Origin: a virus
Virus record (IMG/VR): IMGVR_UViG_3300023176_005623
Coordinates: 1-30,302 of that record
Strand: one strand, 5' to 3'
Length of the DNA: 30,302 bases
The notes under the pieces were generated by a model. That model was given only the letters and a program-made list of their open reading frames with translations. It made no database searches and was not told where the DNA came from. Position 1 is the stretch's first letter. Every line of letters begins with the position of its first letter. The translations under genes were made by a program, and so were the position numbers. Shown piece after piece: positions 22,956 to 28,180 of this stretch.

Positions 22956-23086
22956 GATACCACCTCAACGTTTTTGTTGTAGTTAATTCCACGCCATTGA
23001 TGTGGTAGGGTCTTAACTTCATGCTTTTGTTGATTTGGTCGATTGTCAGTATCGTACTTAATACCGCGATAAGTAACTTTTGCCAT
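22952..23086 (-). CDS. DUF4278-like protein (44 aa)
   Basis: MAKVTYRGIKYDTDNR, then a basic stretch, then LPHQWRGINYNKNVEVVS. The 'TYRGxxYD' start with a second 'RGxxY' near the end is the pattern of DUF4278, a small family common in cyanobacteria and cyanophages with unknown function. There is a strong ribosome site (TAGGAG, 7 bases before the ATG). It is the first of three genes joined by ATGA overlaps and ends in front of a terminator. The leader contains an element repeated before the next gene upstream. Confidence 0.75.
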   Translation of the reverse strand: MAKVTYRGIKYDTDNRPNQQKHEVKTLPHQWRGINYNKNVEVVS

Positions 23087-23106
23087 TTGAATACTCCTAA
23101 AGAAAT

Positions 23107-23144
23107 GAGATGATTAGTCCCGTTCCTTCAGTCGGCTTTTGCGT
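23107..23144 (-). repeat. Leader repeat element, copy A
   Basis: On the minus strand ACGCAAAAGCCGACT, then GAAGGAACGG, then CATCT within 25 bases. The same order of blocks appears in copy B at 23336-23371. This copy lies between the 62-residue gene and the DUF4278 gene, ending about 20 bases before the latter's start. Confidence 0.65.
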
Positions 23145-23145
23145 C

Positions 23146-23334
23146 TTATTCTCCTACTTTAAAGCACGCAGGATCTGTTCCTCTAATAAAGACAGAAAGA
23201 AAAGTTAATTTCTCATCTCTAGTTAAAAGTTCAGATTCAAATACACCATTAGTTAACCAATCAAAATCCTCACACTTCATGAGAATTTTAGAGTCTGGTT
23301 GAGACGTTGCTAGTATCAATGAAAGTAGAAACAT
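23146..23334 (-). CDS. Small protein with N-terminal hydrophobic segment (62 aa)
   Basis: MFLLSLILATSQPDSKILMK, then CEDFDWLTNGVFESELLTRDEK and a C-terminal FIRGTDPACFKVGE. The first 11 residues could be a short signal peptide or membrane anchor; the rest has two Cys (20 and 57 region) and could be secreted or periplasmic. An internal ATG (residue 19) would remove the hydrophobic part. I recall similar small proteins in other cyanophages, but cannot give a function. Its own promoter and a structured leader precede it, suggesting separate control. Confidence 0.6.
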   Translation of the reverse strand: MFLLSLILATSQPDSKILMKCEDFDWLTNGVFESELLTRDEKLTFLSVFIRGTDPACFKVGE

Positions 23335-23335
23335 A

Positions 23336-23371
23336 AGATGAACGATCCGTTCCGAGTCGGCTTACTTGCGT
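23336..23371 (-). repeat. Leader repeat element, copy B
   Basis: On the minus strand ACGCAAGTAAGCCGACT, then CGGAACGGATCG, then CATCTT, ending a few bases before the ATG of the 62-residue gene. The blocks ACGCAA, AAGCCGACT, GGAACGG and CATCT are shared with copy A. Confidence 0.65.
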
Positions 23372-23392
23372 TCGCTATTCGGAAATAGCGAA
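23371..23392 (-). promoter_or_regulatory. 5'-leader hairpin
   Basis: TTCGCTATT and AATAGCGAA form a perfect 9-bp stem with a 4-base loop, located about 7 to 28 bases downstream of the predicted start of transcription. No T-run follows, so it is not a terminator. A stabilising 5' structure or a protein-binding site is possible. Confidence 0.7.
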
Positions 23393-23405
23393 TGAACGTA
23401 TGGTC

Positions 23406-23434
23406 ATTATAGACCGTATAATCTATATAGTCAA
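23406..23434 (-). promoter_or_regulatory. Sigma70-like promoter before the structured leader
   Basis: On the minus strand TTGACT (23434-23429), a 17-base spacer and TATAAT (23411-23406). The predicted start is near 23399, giving a leader of about 65 bases before the 62-residue gene. The stretch 23335-23464 holds this promoter, the hairpin and the repeat, but no gene. Confidence 0.75.
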
Positions 23435-23464
23435 TTGGTTCTGTAAAATACGATACAATTTTTT

Positions 23465-23629
23465 TTATTTTCTTAATGTTTTTAGATGCTCAAGAATATT
23501 TTCTCTAATCCACATTAACTCATGGTAACACTGCTGTTCATGAGCACATTGTCTAAGTTCTTGATCTGGTTTGTATACACTTTCAATAAACAAATCTAGA
23601 CCGCGATTCCATTTTTCTTCTTCGGACAT
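23465..23629 (-). CDS. Small helical protein (54 aa)
   Basis: MSEEEKWNRGLDLFIESVYK, then PDQELRQCAHEQQCYHELMW and RENILEHLKTLRK. The sequence is helical with a C..H...C.H cluster (Cys34, His36, Cys40, His42 region) that could bind a metal, though that is speculative. The start overlaps the stop of the glutaredoxin-like gene (TAATG), which supports a real coupled gene. No terminator is clear after it; an A+T-rich stretch follows. Confidence 0.65.
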   Translation of the reverse strand: MSEEEKWNRGLDLFIESVYKPDQELRQCAHEQQCYHELMWIRENILEHLKTLRK

Positions 23630-23868
23630 TAGAACAATCCTTTTTTACTGAAATATTGTAGAGACTCTTTCATGTTACCAACATGTTCACTACCATATGC
23701 AACTTGAGGAAATTCTGCTTCCGAACCAAACTCAGAAACAAATTGCCTAAGAGTGAAGTCTCTGTCTAAAATATATTCATGATATTCTCCGCCAAGAGAT
23801 TTTAGCAACATTGCCATGCGCTCACATTCTTGACTTCCATTACTATAAATTACTGCTGCTTTAGTCAC
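23629..23868 (-). CDS. Glutaredoxin/thioredoxin-fold protein lacking the first Cys
   Basis: A 79-residue protein starting (GTG) VTKAAVIYSNGSQECERMAMLL. It has the glutaredoxin outline: first strand VIYS, active-site loop, helix, then EFPQVAYGSEHVGNMKESLQYF corresponding to the conserved cis-Pro strand and GSxxxG segment. The usual CPYC is SQEC, so only one Cys remains. The GTG start is chosen because GGAGG lies 5 bases upstream; the longer ATG frame adds 19 unlike residues. It overlaps the upstream gene by 8 bases. A redox or iron-sulfur-related role is possible but the active site is degenerate. Confidence 0.65.
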   Translation of the reverse strand: MTKAAVIYSNGSQECERMAMLLKSLGGEYHEYILDRDFTLRQFVSEFGSEAEFPQVAYGSEHVGNMKESLQYFSKKGLF

Positions 23869-24178
23869 GTTGCCTCCAATCATCAGGTTTATCTTGCTTG
23901 AACCAATCAACAATTTCATCAGCACTGCTGAATCCAGTTCTATGATTTGATGGATCTGGATCTCCCAACCCCATCTTATTCATAAAATCATCAAGTCCTC
24001 CTTCTTGCATATCAGGATTTGCAGCTTTCCTTCTTGCTTTGTCCAACCAATCTCTGGCAGTTGTATGAGACTTTGCAAGTTTTTCTGCCCAAATCATATC
24101 CTCAAGTTTTACATCTTCGCCATTTACAATACACTTGCAAATAGATTCTAAGCGTAATCTGTATTGTGTGGATAACAT
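23861..24178 (-). CDS. Conserved cyanophage protein (105 aa)
   Basis: MLSTQYRLRLESICKCIVNG, then EDVKLEDMIWAEKLAKSHTTARDWLDKARRKA, a NPDMQEGGLDDFMNKMGLGDPDPSNHRTGF segment and a final DEIVDWFKQDKPDDWRQRD. The helical N-terminus and Gly/Asp-rich hinge resemble a hypothetical protein I recall from many T4-like cyanophages; no function is known. The ribosome site AAGGA is 6 bases upstream of the ATG. It lies between a helical 68-residue protein and the glutaredoxin-like gene in one transcript. Confidence 0.75.
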   Translation of the reverse strand: MLSTQYRLRLESICKCIVNGEDVKLEDMIWAEKLAKSHTTARDWLDKARRKAANPDMQEGGLDDFMNKMGLGDPDPSNHRTGFSSADEIVDWFKQDKPDDWRQRD

Positions 24179-24179
24179 A

Positions 24180-24386
24180 TCAATCCTTTGCTTTGGTTAA
24201 CCAGTTTTCTAATTCATTCACTTTTGTGAACTCATTGTATGCTGCTTCTGAACGTTCATTAAGAATATCCAGAATGTCATCAATGATTAAATTGTTGTCA
24301 ATATAATCGTCTAAGTATTTATCGATAGCCTCTTTAAGGTATCTCTTACGATTCCATTCTGGAGAATAAGGTCTATAGCTTGCCAT
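24180..24386 (-). CDS. Conserved small helical protein (68 aa)
   Basis: MASYRPYSPEWNRKRYLKEA, then IDKYLDDYIDNNLIIDDILDIL and NERSEAAYNEF and ELENWLTKAKD. It is a helical acidic protein like hypotheticals in other cyanophages. The start at 24386 is preferred, but an ATG three codons upstream (24395) is possible; neither has a Shine-Dalgarno sequence. With the promoter just upstream the leader would be only about 16 bases. It is followed after 1 base by the 105-residue gene. Confidence 0.65.
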   Translation of the reverse strand: MASYRPYSPEWNRKRYLKEAIDKYLDDYIDNNLIIDDILDILNERSEAAYNEFTKVNELENWLTKAKD

Positions 24387-24408
24387 AATTAACATTGTTC
24401 ATAAAGCA

Positions 24409-24437
24409 ATACTAGTTGATGAAGAAAAATTTGTCAA
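24409..24437 (-). promoter_or_regulatory. Sigma70-like promoter downstream of speD
   Basis: On the minus strand TTGACA (24437-24432), a 17-base spacer and TAGTAT (24414-24409). It lies in the 57-base gap after speD and points to the 68-, 105- and 79-residue genes. The -10 box matches the consensus at 4 of 6 positions. Confidence 0.6.
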
Positions 24438-24443
24438 CACACA

Positions 24444-24770
24444 TTACCTTTCTATGTAACTCAATGTATGATTTTCAGCATTTAACTGTTGAATAATCAT
24501 ATCACATCCAATTTTTGGATTTGAATCTCCGCAAGTAAATATATCTACTGCAGCATTACCATCTTCAGGCCAAGTATGAATACTAATGTGACTTTCTGAA
24601 AGTAAGGTTAGTACAGTAACACCTTGAGGTTTAAACTTTTTACATATTGATTGGATGACAGTAGCGCCACTTACAAAAGCAGCATTTTCTAACAAATCAA
24701 TAAGATAACTTTCATCATTTAAGTGATTAAATGAACACCCATAAAGATTTAACAAATAATGCTTTCCCAT
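24444..24770 (-). CDS. speD: S-adenosylmethionine decarboxylase proenzyme SpeD
   Basis: A 108-residue prokaryotic-type AdoMet decarboxylase, which supplies decarboxylated AdoMet for spermidine synthesis. The self-cleavage site is SES-HISIHTWPE, with Glu59/Ser60 where Ser60 becomes the pyruvoyl group; His65 lies in IHTWPE and the catalytic Cys80 in VDIFTCGD. The length is slightly shorter than the ~120 residues of typical bacterial forms. speD is a known auxiliary gene in cyanophages; polyamines could help with DNA packing or with the host photosystem. It follows the 67-residue gene by 6 bases. Confidence 0.9.
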   Translation of the reverse strand: MGKHYLLNLYGCSFNHLNDESYLIDLLENAAFVSGATVIQSICKKFKPQGVTVLTLLSESHISIHTWPEDGNAAVDIFTCGDSNPKIGCDMIIQQLNAENHTLSYIER

Positions 24771-24776
24771 CTCAGT

Positions 24777-24980
24777 TTATTCATCTCCAACTAAATTGGA
24801 TATAATTGTTTCAGAATTATCCATCACCTTCAATGTGTAGATTGAAGAATTCATATACTTTTTAAGTCTCTTATAATCTTTTAGTAGCTTATCTACTTCA
24901 TTACCATTAACAGTAATTCCAAGACTACTTTCTACATTTTTCTTTTTTGTTTTTTTACTATCACCAAAACCTTTGTTCAT
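24777..24980 (-). CDS. Small basic protein upstream of speD (67 aa)
   Basis: MNKGFGDSKKTKKKNVESSL followed by GITVNGNEVDKLLKDYKRLKKYM and a C-terminal strand region. The N-terminus is basic and probably disordered, with a following helix. Its start overlaps the preceding gene's stop (ATGA). No family is recognised, and the coupling is the main support. Confidence 0.6.
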   Translation of the reverse strand: MNKGFGDSKKTKKKNVESSLGITVNGNEVDKLLKDYKRLKKYMNSSIYTLKVMDNSETIISNLVGDE

Positions 24981-25276
24981 TTTCTTTTCTTGTTTTTATC
25001 TGAAGATTTTTTATTGCCCCATAGTTTTGGATTGGTTCTACCATATCCAAAATCAATTCTCTTAAGTGAATTGGGACCATATCTATCATAATATAGATCA
25101 AATATACGAACTCTTGAACCTCTTGTCAAATCAATATATTCTTGACCATCAACAACATACCAAACCAGATATGCATCATTAGGAAATGATTTATCTTTTG
25201 CTCTCTCTATAGTTGTTTTTTCTAAAAGAATGTCACATCCATACTTGGATGGAGTGTAACTTGAATCATCAAACAT
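24977..25276 (-). CDS. Hypothetical protein with basic C-terminus (99 aa)
   Basis: MFDDSSYTPSKYGCDILLEK, then a central DAYLVWYVVDGQEYIDLTRGSRVRIFDLYYDRYG, and a Lys-rich C-terminus (NKKSSDKNKKRK). The middle looks beta-rich; the 'YGPNSLKRIDFGYGRTNPKLWG' part is Gly/Tyr-rich. The ribosome site GGGAG precedes the ATG. I recall proteins of this type in other cyanophages, but no role. It is coupled to the 67-residue gene and thus to speD. Confidence 0.65.
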   Translation of the reverse strand: MFDDSSYTPSKYGCDILLEKTTIERAKDKSFPNDAYLVWYVVDGQEYIDLTRGSRVRIFDLYYDRYGPNSLKRIDFGYGRTNPKLWGNKKSSDKNKKRK

Positions 25277-25294
25277 TTAATTACTCCCAATTTA

Positions 25295-25900
25295 TCAAGA
25301 ACGTCCTCCCCACTTTATATCTGGATATGCTTCTTTGACAATTTCTAGAGTAATTTTATACTTATCCGTAAGTTTCTTATCTTTTACTAGGATTAAAATT
25401 TCTGCTTCTAGAGGATGCAAACCTTCTAGAATTTGAATAAACATAGTTTCCCTTCGAATTGAAGTTAGACTATCGTTACCTCCCCTAACAAAATTGTAGA
25501 GTTTTGTGTATTCGTTTCTTAGAGAAGTATGTTGAGCATCTGCTCGTTCTGCTAGACCATTGAAAGATACTTTGTCCTGAGAACCTGCAATTCTTTTCTC
25601 TACCTTTTCACTAAGACTTCCACCAAGAGAAGTTTGATCTTTGGTATTTGAATATGGAACAGGACCTTCGGGTAGAGCGGATTTTACACTTTCGTCAAAG
25701 TTCCAAATAAAAATTGATTTTAGTGCTGGATTCTCGTACTTCTTCAGCACTTCAATTTTTTTAGCATTGGACCTTTGCTTCGATACTAACTCCAGAATTT
25801 CATATTGAAATGCATTTGGTTGCAATTCAACACTCTGTTCTGGTTTTTTTGCGGTGACTTTTTTTGTTCTTGTAGAAGTCTTTGCTTTCGTTGTAGTCAT
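25295..25900 (-). CDS. DUF6433-like conserved phage protein
   Basis: A 201-residue protein with a Lys/Thr-rich N-terminal tail, then FQYEILELVSKQRSNAKKIEVLKKYENPALKSIFIWNFDESVKSALPEGPVPY, a variable middle, and RNEYTKLYNFVRGGNDSLTSIRRETMFIQILEGLHPLEAEILILVKDKKL, ending VKEAYPDIKWGGRS. This order (helix, 'LPEGPxPY', 'LYNFVxGGNDxL..RRExxFIQxLExLHPxEAE', 'xKEAxPxI') is that of the DUF6433 group of T4-like phages, as I recall it; function unknown. A late-promoter box lies 28 bases upstream. Confidence 0.7.
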   Translation of the reverse strand: MTTTKAKTSTRTKKVTAKKPEQSVELQPNAFQYEILELVSKQRSNAKKIEVLKKYENPALKSIFIWNFDESVKSALPEGPVPYSNTKDQTSLGGSLSEKVEKRIAGSQDKVSFNGLAERADAQHTSLRNEYTKLYNFVRGGNDSLTSIRRETMFIQILEGLHPLEAEILILVKDKKLTDKYKITLEIVKEAYPDIKWGGRS

Positions 25901-25927
25901 AATAGATTCAATTCAGTATTATTTTGG

Positions 25928-25935
25928 TATTTATT
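25928..25935 (-). promoter_or_regulatory. T4-type late promoter box (AATAAATA)
   Basis: AATAAATA on the minus strand in the 40-base gap before the DUF6433-like gene; the predicted start near 25921 gives a leader of about 20 bases. It suggests late expression of this gene and those behind it, including speD. Confidence 0.5.
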
Positions 25936-25940
25936 ATTGT

Positions 25941-26177
25941 TTAAATATCTTCTTCGTTCTCTTCCGAATCATAATCTGAAAAATAATCTTTTTCAAATCT
26001 GACTGACAATATTTCATCTGGAATTATGTTCCCATGCTCATCTATAAATTCTGGATGAAGATTGAGAGGTCTATTTTCCCAAAAGTGTTTATTTGCTATC
26101 CATCCAACAATTCCCCCAACAACAAAAAACAAAATAGTAACAAGCACATATGATGTTACTAAAAGCGTCGTTTCCAT
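25941..26177 (-). CDS. Single-pass membrane protein (78 aa)
   Basis: METTLLVTSYVLVTILFFVV then GGIVGWIANKHFW forms one N-terminal membrane helix. The rest, RPLNLHPEFIDEHGNIIPDEILSVRFEKDYF, is soluble and ends in an acidic tail (DYDSEENEEDI). Similar membrane-anchored proteins with 'HPEFxDExGNxIPDExL' occur in other cyanophages, as I recall. A Gly-rich GGGGGG ribosome site precedes the ATG. The role is unknown. Confidence 0.7.
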   Translation of the reverse strand: METTLLVTSYVLVTILFFVVGGIVGWIANKHFWENRPLNLHPEFIDEHGNIIPDEILSVRFEKDYFSDYDSEENEEDI

Positions 26178-26197
26178 TGTTATTACCCCCCAGAAAG

Positions 26198-26383
26198 TTA
26201 TTTTTTCTTCATATAAAAGTTAAAGTTAAAATGAAACTCCCTGGAAAAAAGAGAGAACATTTTTCCAAAACTTATCTCATAATCTTTTGGAACCTCCCTC
26301 TTTTTATTGGTTTTTCGGAGCATAAGCTCCACACCTTTATTTATCGACAATCGTTTTCCTTTTTCTTCCCGGCTTTTTGTCAT
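26198..26383 (-). CDS. Basic 61-residue protein overlapping the upstream gene
   Basis: MTKSREEKGKRLSINKGVEL, then MLRKTNKKREVPKDYEISFG and a Phe-rich end (FSREFHFNFNFYMKKK). The ATG at 26383 has an excellent ribosome site (AAGGAGG, 7 bases upstream), so it is chosen over an ATG 18 bases further out. The first 47 bases overlap the 3' end of the preceding gene in another frame. A role in DNA or RNA binding is possible from the charge only. Confidence 0.6.
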   Translation of the reverse strand: MTKSREEKGKRLSINKGVELMLRKTNKKREVPKDYEISFGKMFSLFSREFHFNFNFYMKKK

Positions 26384-26702
26384 CACTATACCTCCTTGCA
26401 TCTTGCATTATAGAGTCCAAATAGTTTCTTATTTTTCTTGCTTGAGGTTTAGAAATATGACCATAAGCTTCTCTAAGTTGCTTATGGTTATTGTCCATAC
26501 CACCTTCTAGATATTCCGACAATTCATTTACGGTATCTTTAATGGAGATTGCAGTGCTACTAGAAATGAATTCATCAACGTCTCTCTTTTTGGCACCTTT
26601 AATCTTTAAATAATCATAAAATTTTAGAACAAAAGATCCTTGGAAAGCCAAATCAATTGCTTTCTCTACGTCGTAACAGAATTCGATAAGATATGCTTCC
26701 AT
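26337..26702 (-). CDS. Hypothetical helical protein (121 aa)
   Basis: MEAYLIEFCYDVEKAIDLAF, then QGSFVLKFYDYLKIKGAKKRDVDEFISSSTAISIKD, and GHISKPQARKIRNYLDSIMQDARRY, with a basic end. The ATG at 26702 overlaps the glutaredoxin stop (TAATG), which I prefer to an upstream in-frame start within the glutaredoxin gene. No conserved domain is recognised. Confidence 0.7.
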   Translation of the reverse strand: MEAYLIEFCYDVEKAIDLAFQGSFVLKFYDYLKIKGAKKRDVDEFISSSTAISIKDTVNELSEYLEGGMDNNHKQLREAYGHISKPQARKIRNYLDSIMQDARRYSDDKKPGRKRKTIVDK

Positions 26703-26941
26703 TAAATTACTTTGTTTTCCTTTAAATAATTTACTGTTTCTGTGCAACCACCAAGATGATTTTGGTCATTTAGGATTACTTGAGGAAAAGTAGAACCATC
26801 TCCAAATTTGGAATAAAATTGTTCCCTATCAAAGTCTTCTCCTAACTTATAAATGGTATGTTCAAGTTTTGTGATTTGTAAAACCCTTTCAATCTTATCA
26901 CAAAAAGGGCATCCAGATTTAGAATAAACTGTAAACTTCAT
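26702..26941 (-). CDS. grx: Glutaredoxin
   Basis: A 79-residue glutaredoxin: MKFTVYSKSGCPFCDKIERVL with the CPFC active site (Cys11, Cys14), then TFPQVILNDQNHLGGCTETVNYL, the cis-Pro and GG glutathione-binding segments. It reduces disulfides with glutathione; phage copies such as T4 NrdC typically serve ribonucleotide reductase. The start at MKF is the family norm; an ATG 12 bases upstream (26953) is possible but has its AAGG directly adjacent. It lies after the 81-residue gene and is coupled to the 121-residue gene. Confidence 0.88.
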   Translation of the reverse strand: MKFTVYSKSGCPFCDKIERVLQITKLEHTIYKLGEDFDREQFYSKFGDGSTFPQVILNDQNHLGGCTETVNYLKENKVI

Positions 26942-26976
26942 ATCAGAAATCATCCTTTTAATAGTATGTATTATTT

Positions 26977-27222
26977 TTAAGATTCTGGAGCAATTGATGG
27001 TTCAAACGGTTTGCGAGAACGATTTTTAATTACAATAAATGCATCCTTTTGATAAGTAACTGTTCCAAAAGGTTTTGCCCACTTTTGATTTGCATTTGGA
27101 TTAGTAGCAGTTCCAGTCACTGCAACTCCACCAACCTCAACACAAATTTCATCATCGACTTCCCAACCAAGAGTTTGAATTACATTGGAAAGTTTGCTGA
27201 GAATGTCATTATTCTGCTCCAT
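26977..27222 (-). CDS. Hypothetical protein after the ferredoxin terminator (81 aa)
   Basis: MEQNNDILSKLSNVIQTLGW, then EVDDEICVEVGGVAVTGTAT, WAKPFGTVTYQKDAFIVIKN and a basic end. It has a helix followed by a beta-rich, probably small barrel-like part. I chose the ATG at 27222 with GGAAGAG upstream; an ATG at 27255 sits directly after the terminator T-run, without a ribosome site. No family is recognised. How it is transcribed past the terminator is unclear; partial read-through is one option. Confidence 0.65.
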   Translation of the reverse strand: MEQNNDILSKLSNVIQTLGWEVDDEICVEVGGVAVTGTATNPNANQKWAKPFGTVTYQKDAFIVIKNRSRKPFEPSIAPES

Positions 27223-27255
27223 TACATTCTCTTCCGGTTCTAGATTTCCAAGCAT

Positions 27256-27284
27256 AAAAAAACTGAGAGATTTTACTCTCCCAG
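27256..27284 (-). terminator. Intrinsic terminator of the ferredoxin gene
   Basis: On the minus strand CTGGGAGA and TCTCTCAG form an 8-bp stem (one G-U pair) with a 6-base loop, followed by seven T residues. It lies about 24 bases downstream of the ferredoxin stop. Confidence 0.85.
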
Positions 27285-27307
27285 TTTATCGCGTTCTTAT
27301 CCTTTTG

Positions 27308-27598
27308 TCAAAGGTTTTCTTCCTGCTCTACCAGAATTGTACAATCCGACTCTGGATAAGCAGTACATGTGAGAACAAATCCTTCTTCTAGTTGGTCATC
27401 ATCTAGAAAAGTTTGGTCATCATTGTTCACTTTTCCACTAATAACCTTACCAGCACAAGATGAACATGCTCCAGCACGGCAGGAATATGGCAAATCAATT
27501 CCCTGCTCATCAGCAGCATCTAGAATATATGAATCTTCATCACACTGAATTACTTGTGATGAACCATCAGGAAAACTTAGAGTAACATTAAAAGTCAT
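27308..27598 (-). CDS. petF: Plant-type [2Fe-2S] ferredoxin
   Basis: A 96-residue ferredoxin: Cys40, Cys45, Cys48 and Cys78 in [15 protein letters not shown] and VLTCTAYP hold the [2Fe-2S] cluster, with an acidic surface for partner binding. It carries electrons from photosystem I to enzymes. Cyanophage ferredoxins are known to feed electrons to host or phage reductases. The start at 27598 has GGAGAG in front; an upstream in-frame start lies within the promoter region. The gene has its own promoter and terminator, so it is a single-gene unit between metabolic and small genes. Confidence 0.92.
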   Translation of the reverse strand: MTFNVTLSFPDGSSQVIQCDEDSYILDAADEQGIDLPYSCRAGACSSCAGKVISGKVNNDDQTFLDDDQLEEGFVLTCTAYPESDCTILVEQEENL

Positions 27599-27642
27599 TT
27601 TTCTCTCCAAAAAATAAAAAGTGGTGGGGAGTTCTCTTCCCA

Positions 27643-27671
27643 ATTGTAACGTATTATGTAGTTAACGTCAA
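27643..27671 (-). promoter_or_regulatory. Ferredoxin sigma70-like promoter
   Basis: On the minus strand TTGACG (27671-27666), a 17-base spacer and TACAAT (27648-27643), each one mismatch from consensus. The predicted start near 27636 gives a leader of about 38 bases before petF. Confidence 0.75.
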
Positions 27672-27689
27672 ATCTCCCTATGAGAATTT

Positions 27690-27779
27690 TTAATCCTCAG
27701 TCTGTTCTTTGTATCTCTGCAAATCTCTACACAATCCACTCACTCCAAGAAAGATAAGATAAAGCCCCAAAAAGGTCAT
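27690..27779 (-). CDS. 29-residue peptide, last member of the micro-gene relay
   Basis: MTFLGLYLIFLGVSGLCRDL, then QRYKEQTED: a hydrophobic N-terminal half and a charged end, i.e. a membrane-anchored peptide. The ATG overlaps the upstream stop (ATGA). It ends about 20 bases before the ferredoxin promoter. Tiny size makes it uncertain alone; coupling and composition support it. Confidence 0.55.
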   Translation of the reverse strand: MTFLGLYLIFLGVSGLCRDLQRYKEQTED

Positions 27780-27913
27780 ACGAAAGTCCTCTCTTTAGAA
27801 TTAGGTAGTTGTTTAGATTTGAAAATTTTATCTTCTTTTGATGGTCGATAAAGATTTGGCCAAGTATCTCTAATAATCTCAGCCAATTTATCTGGAGTAT
27901 TTGTCGTAATCAA
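27776..27913 (-). CDS. 45-residue protein with TTG start
   Basis: Read with a TTG start it is MITTNTPDKLAEIIRDTWPN, then LYRPSKEDKIFKSKQLPNSK and ERTFV. The sequence looks like a real folded helix plus a basic tail. The frame is closed upstream by a stop 18 bases before the TTG with no ATG or GTG between, so the start must be TTG (coupled as TTGA to the 43-residue gene) or the segment is reached by frameshift from that gene. No family is recognised. Confidence 0.5.
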   Translation of the reverse strand: MITTNTPDKLAEIIRDTWPNLYRPSKEDKIFKSKQLPNSKERTFV

Positions 27914-28041
27914 TGCGCCGTCCCATTCCCATCATAATCGTCACTATCATAATACACATTCTCCCCTTTGTAAAATCCAAAGAAAATGGTTGTAAGTACA
28001 AATGGAATGCAAATCCAAACTAAAAAATCAGATAGGTTCAT
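27910..28041 (-). CDS. 43-residue membrane protein
   Basis: MNLSDFLVWICIPFVLTTIF, then FGFYKGENVYYDSDDYDGNGTAH: one membrane helix and an acidic tail. The start is inside the last codons of the preceding gene (14-base overlap). It is the fifth gene after gnd and is not recognised beyond being cyanophage-like. Confidence 0.6.
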   Translation of the reverse strand: MNLSDFLVWICIPFVLTTIFFGFYKGENVYYDSDDYDGNGTAH

Positions 28042-28180
28042 TGTTTTCATCAAGTCCTTGTGAATTTAAATAATCAATCCACCATTGCGGATTCTTGGGA
28101 GATTTCCATCTAGGAACATCGACACCTTTTTCGGAATAATATTCAAGTAAAGCATCATCTATAATCTGTGCGATCTCCAT
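28028..28180 (-). CDS. 50-residue soluble protein
   Basis: MEIAQIIDDALLEYYSEKGV, then DVPRWKSPKNPQWWIDYLNS and QGLDENNEPI. A helix followed by a Trp/Pro-rich part. The ATG at 28180 is preceded by GAGGA at a good distance and overlaps the preceding gene by 26 bases; longer upstream versions would overlap the membrane gene by over 100 bases and are less likely. The function is unknown. Confidence 0.6.
   Translation of the reverse strand: MEIAQIIDDALLEYYSEKGVDVPRWKSPKNPQWWIDYLNSQGLDENNEPI

Noticed and set aside
24411-24438. Possible stem gttga...tcaac after speD
   Set aside because: Only 5 bp with a long loop and no suitable T-run; the promoter reading explains the sequence better.
26314-26332. 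Hairpin ggagc-ataa-gctcc
   Set aside because: The stem is inside the 61-residue gene and lacks a T-run in the direction of transcription, so it is not a terminator.
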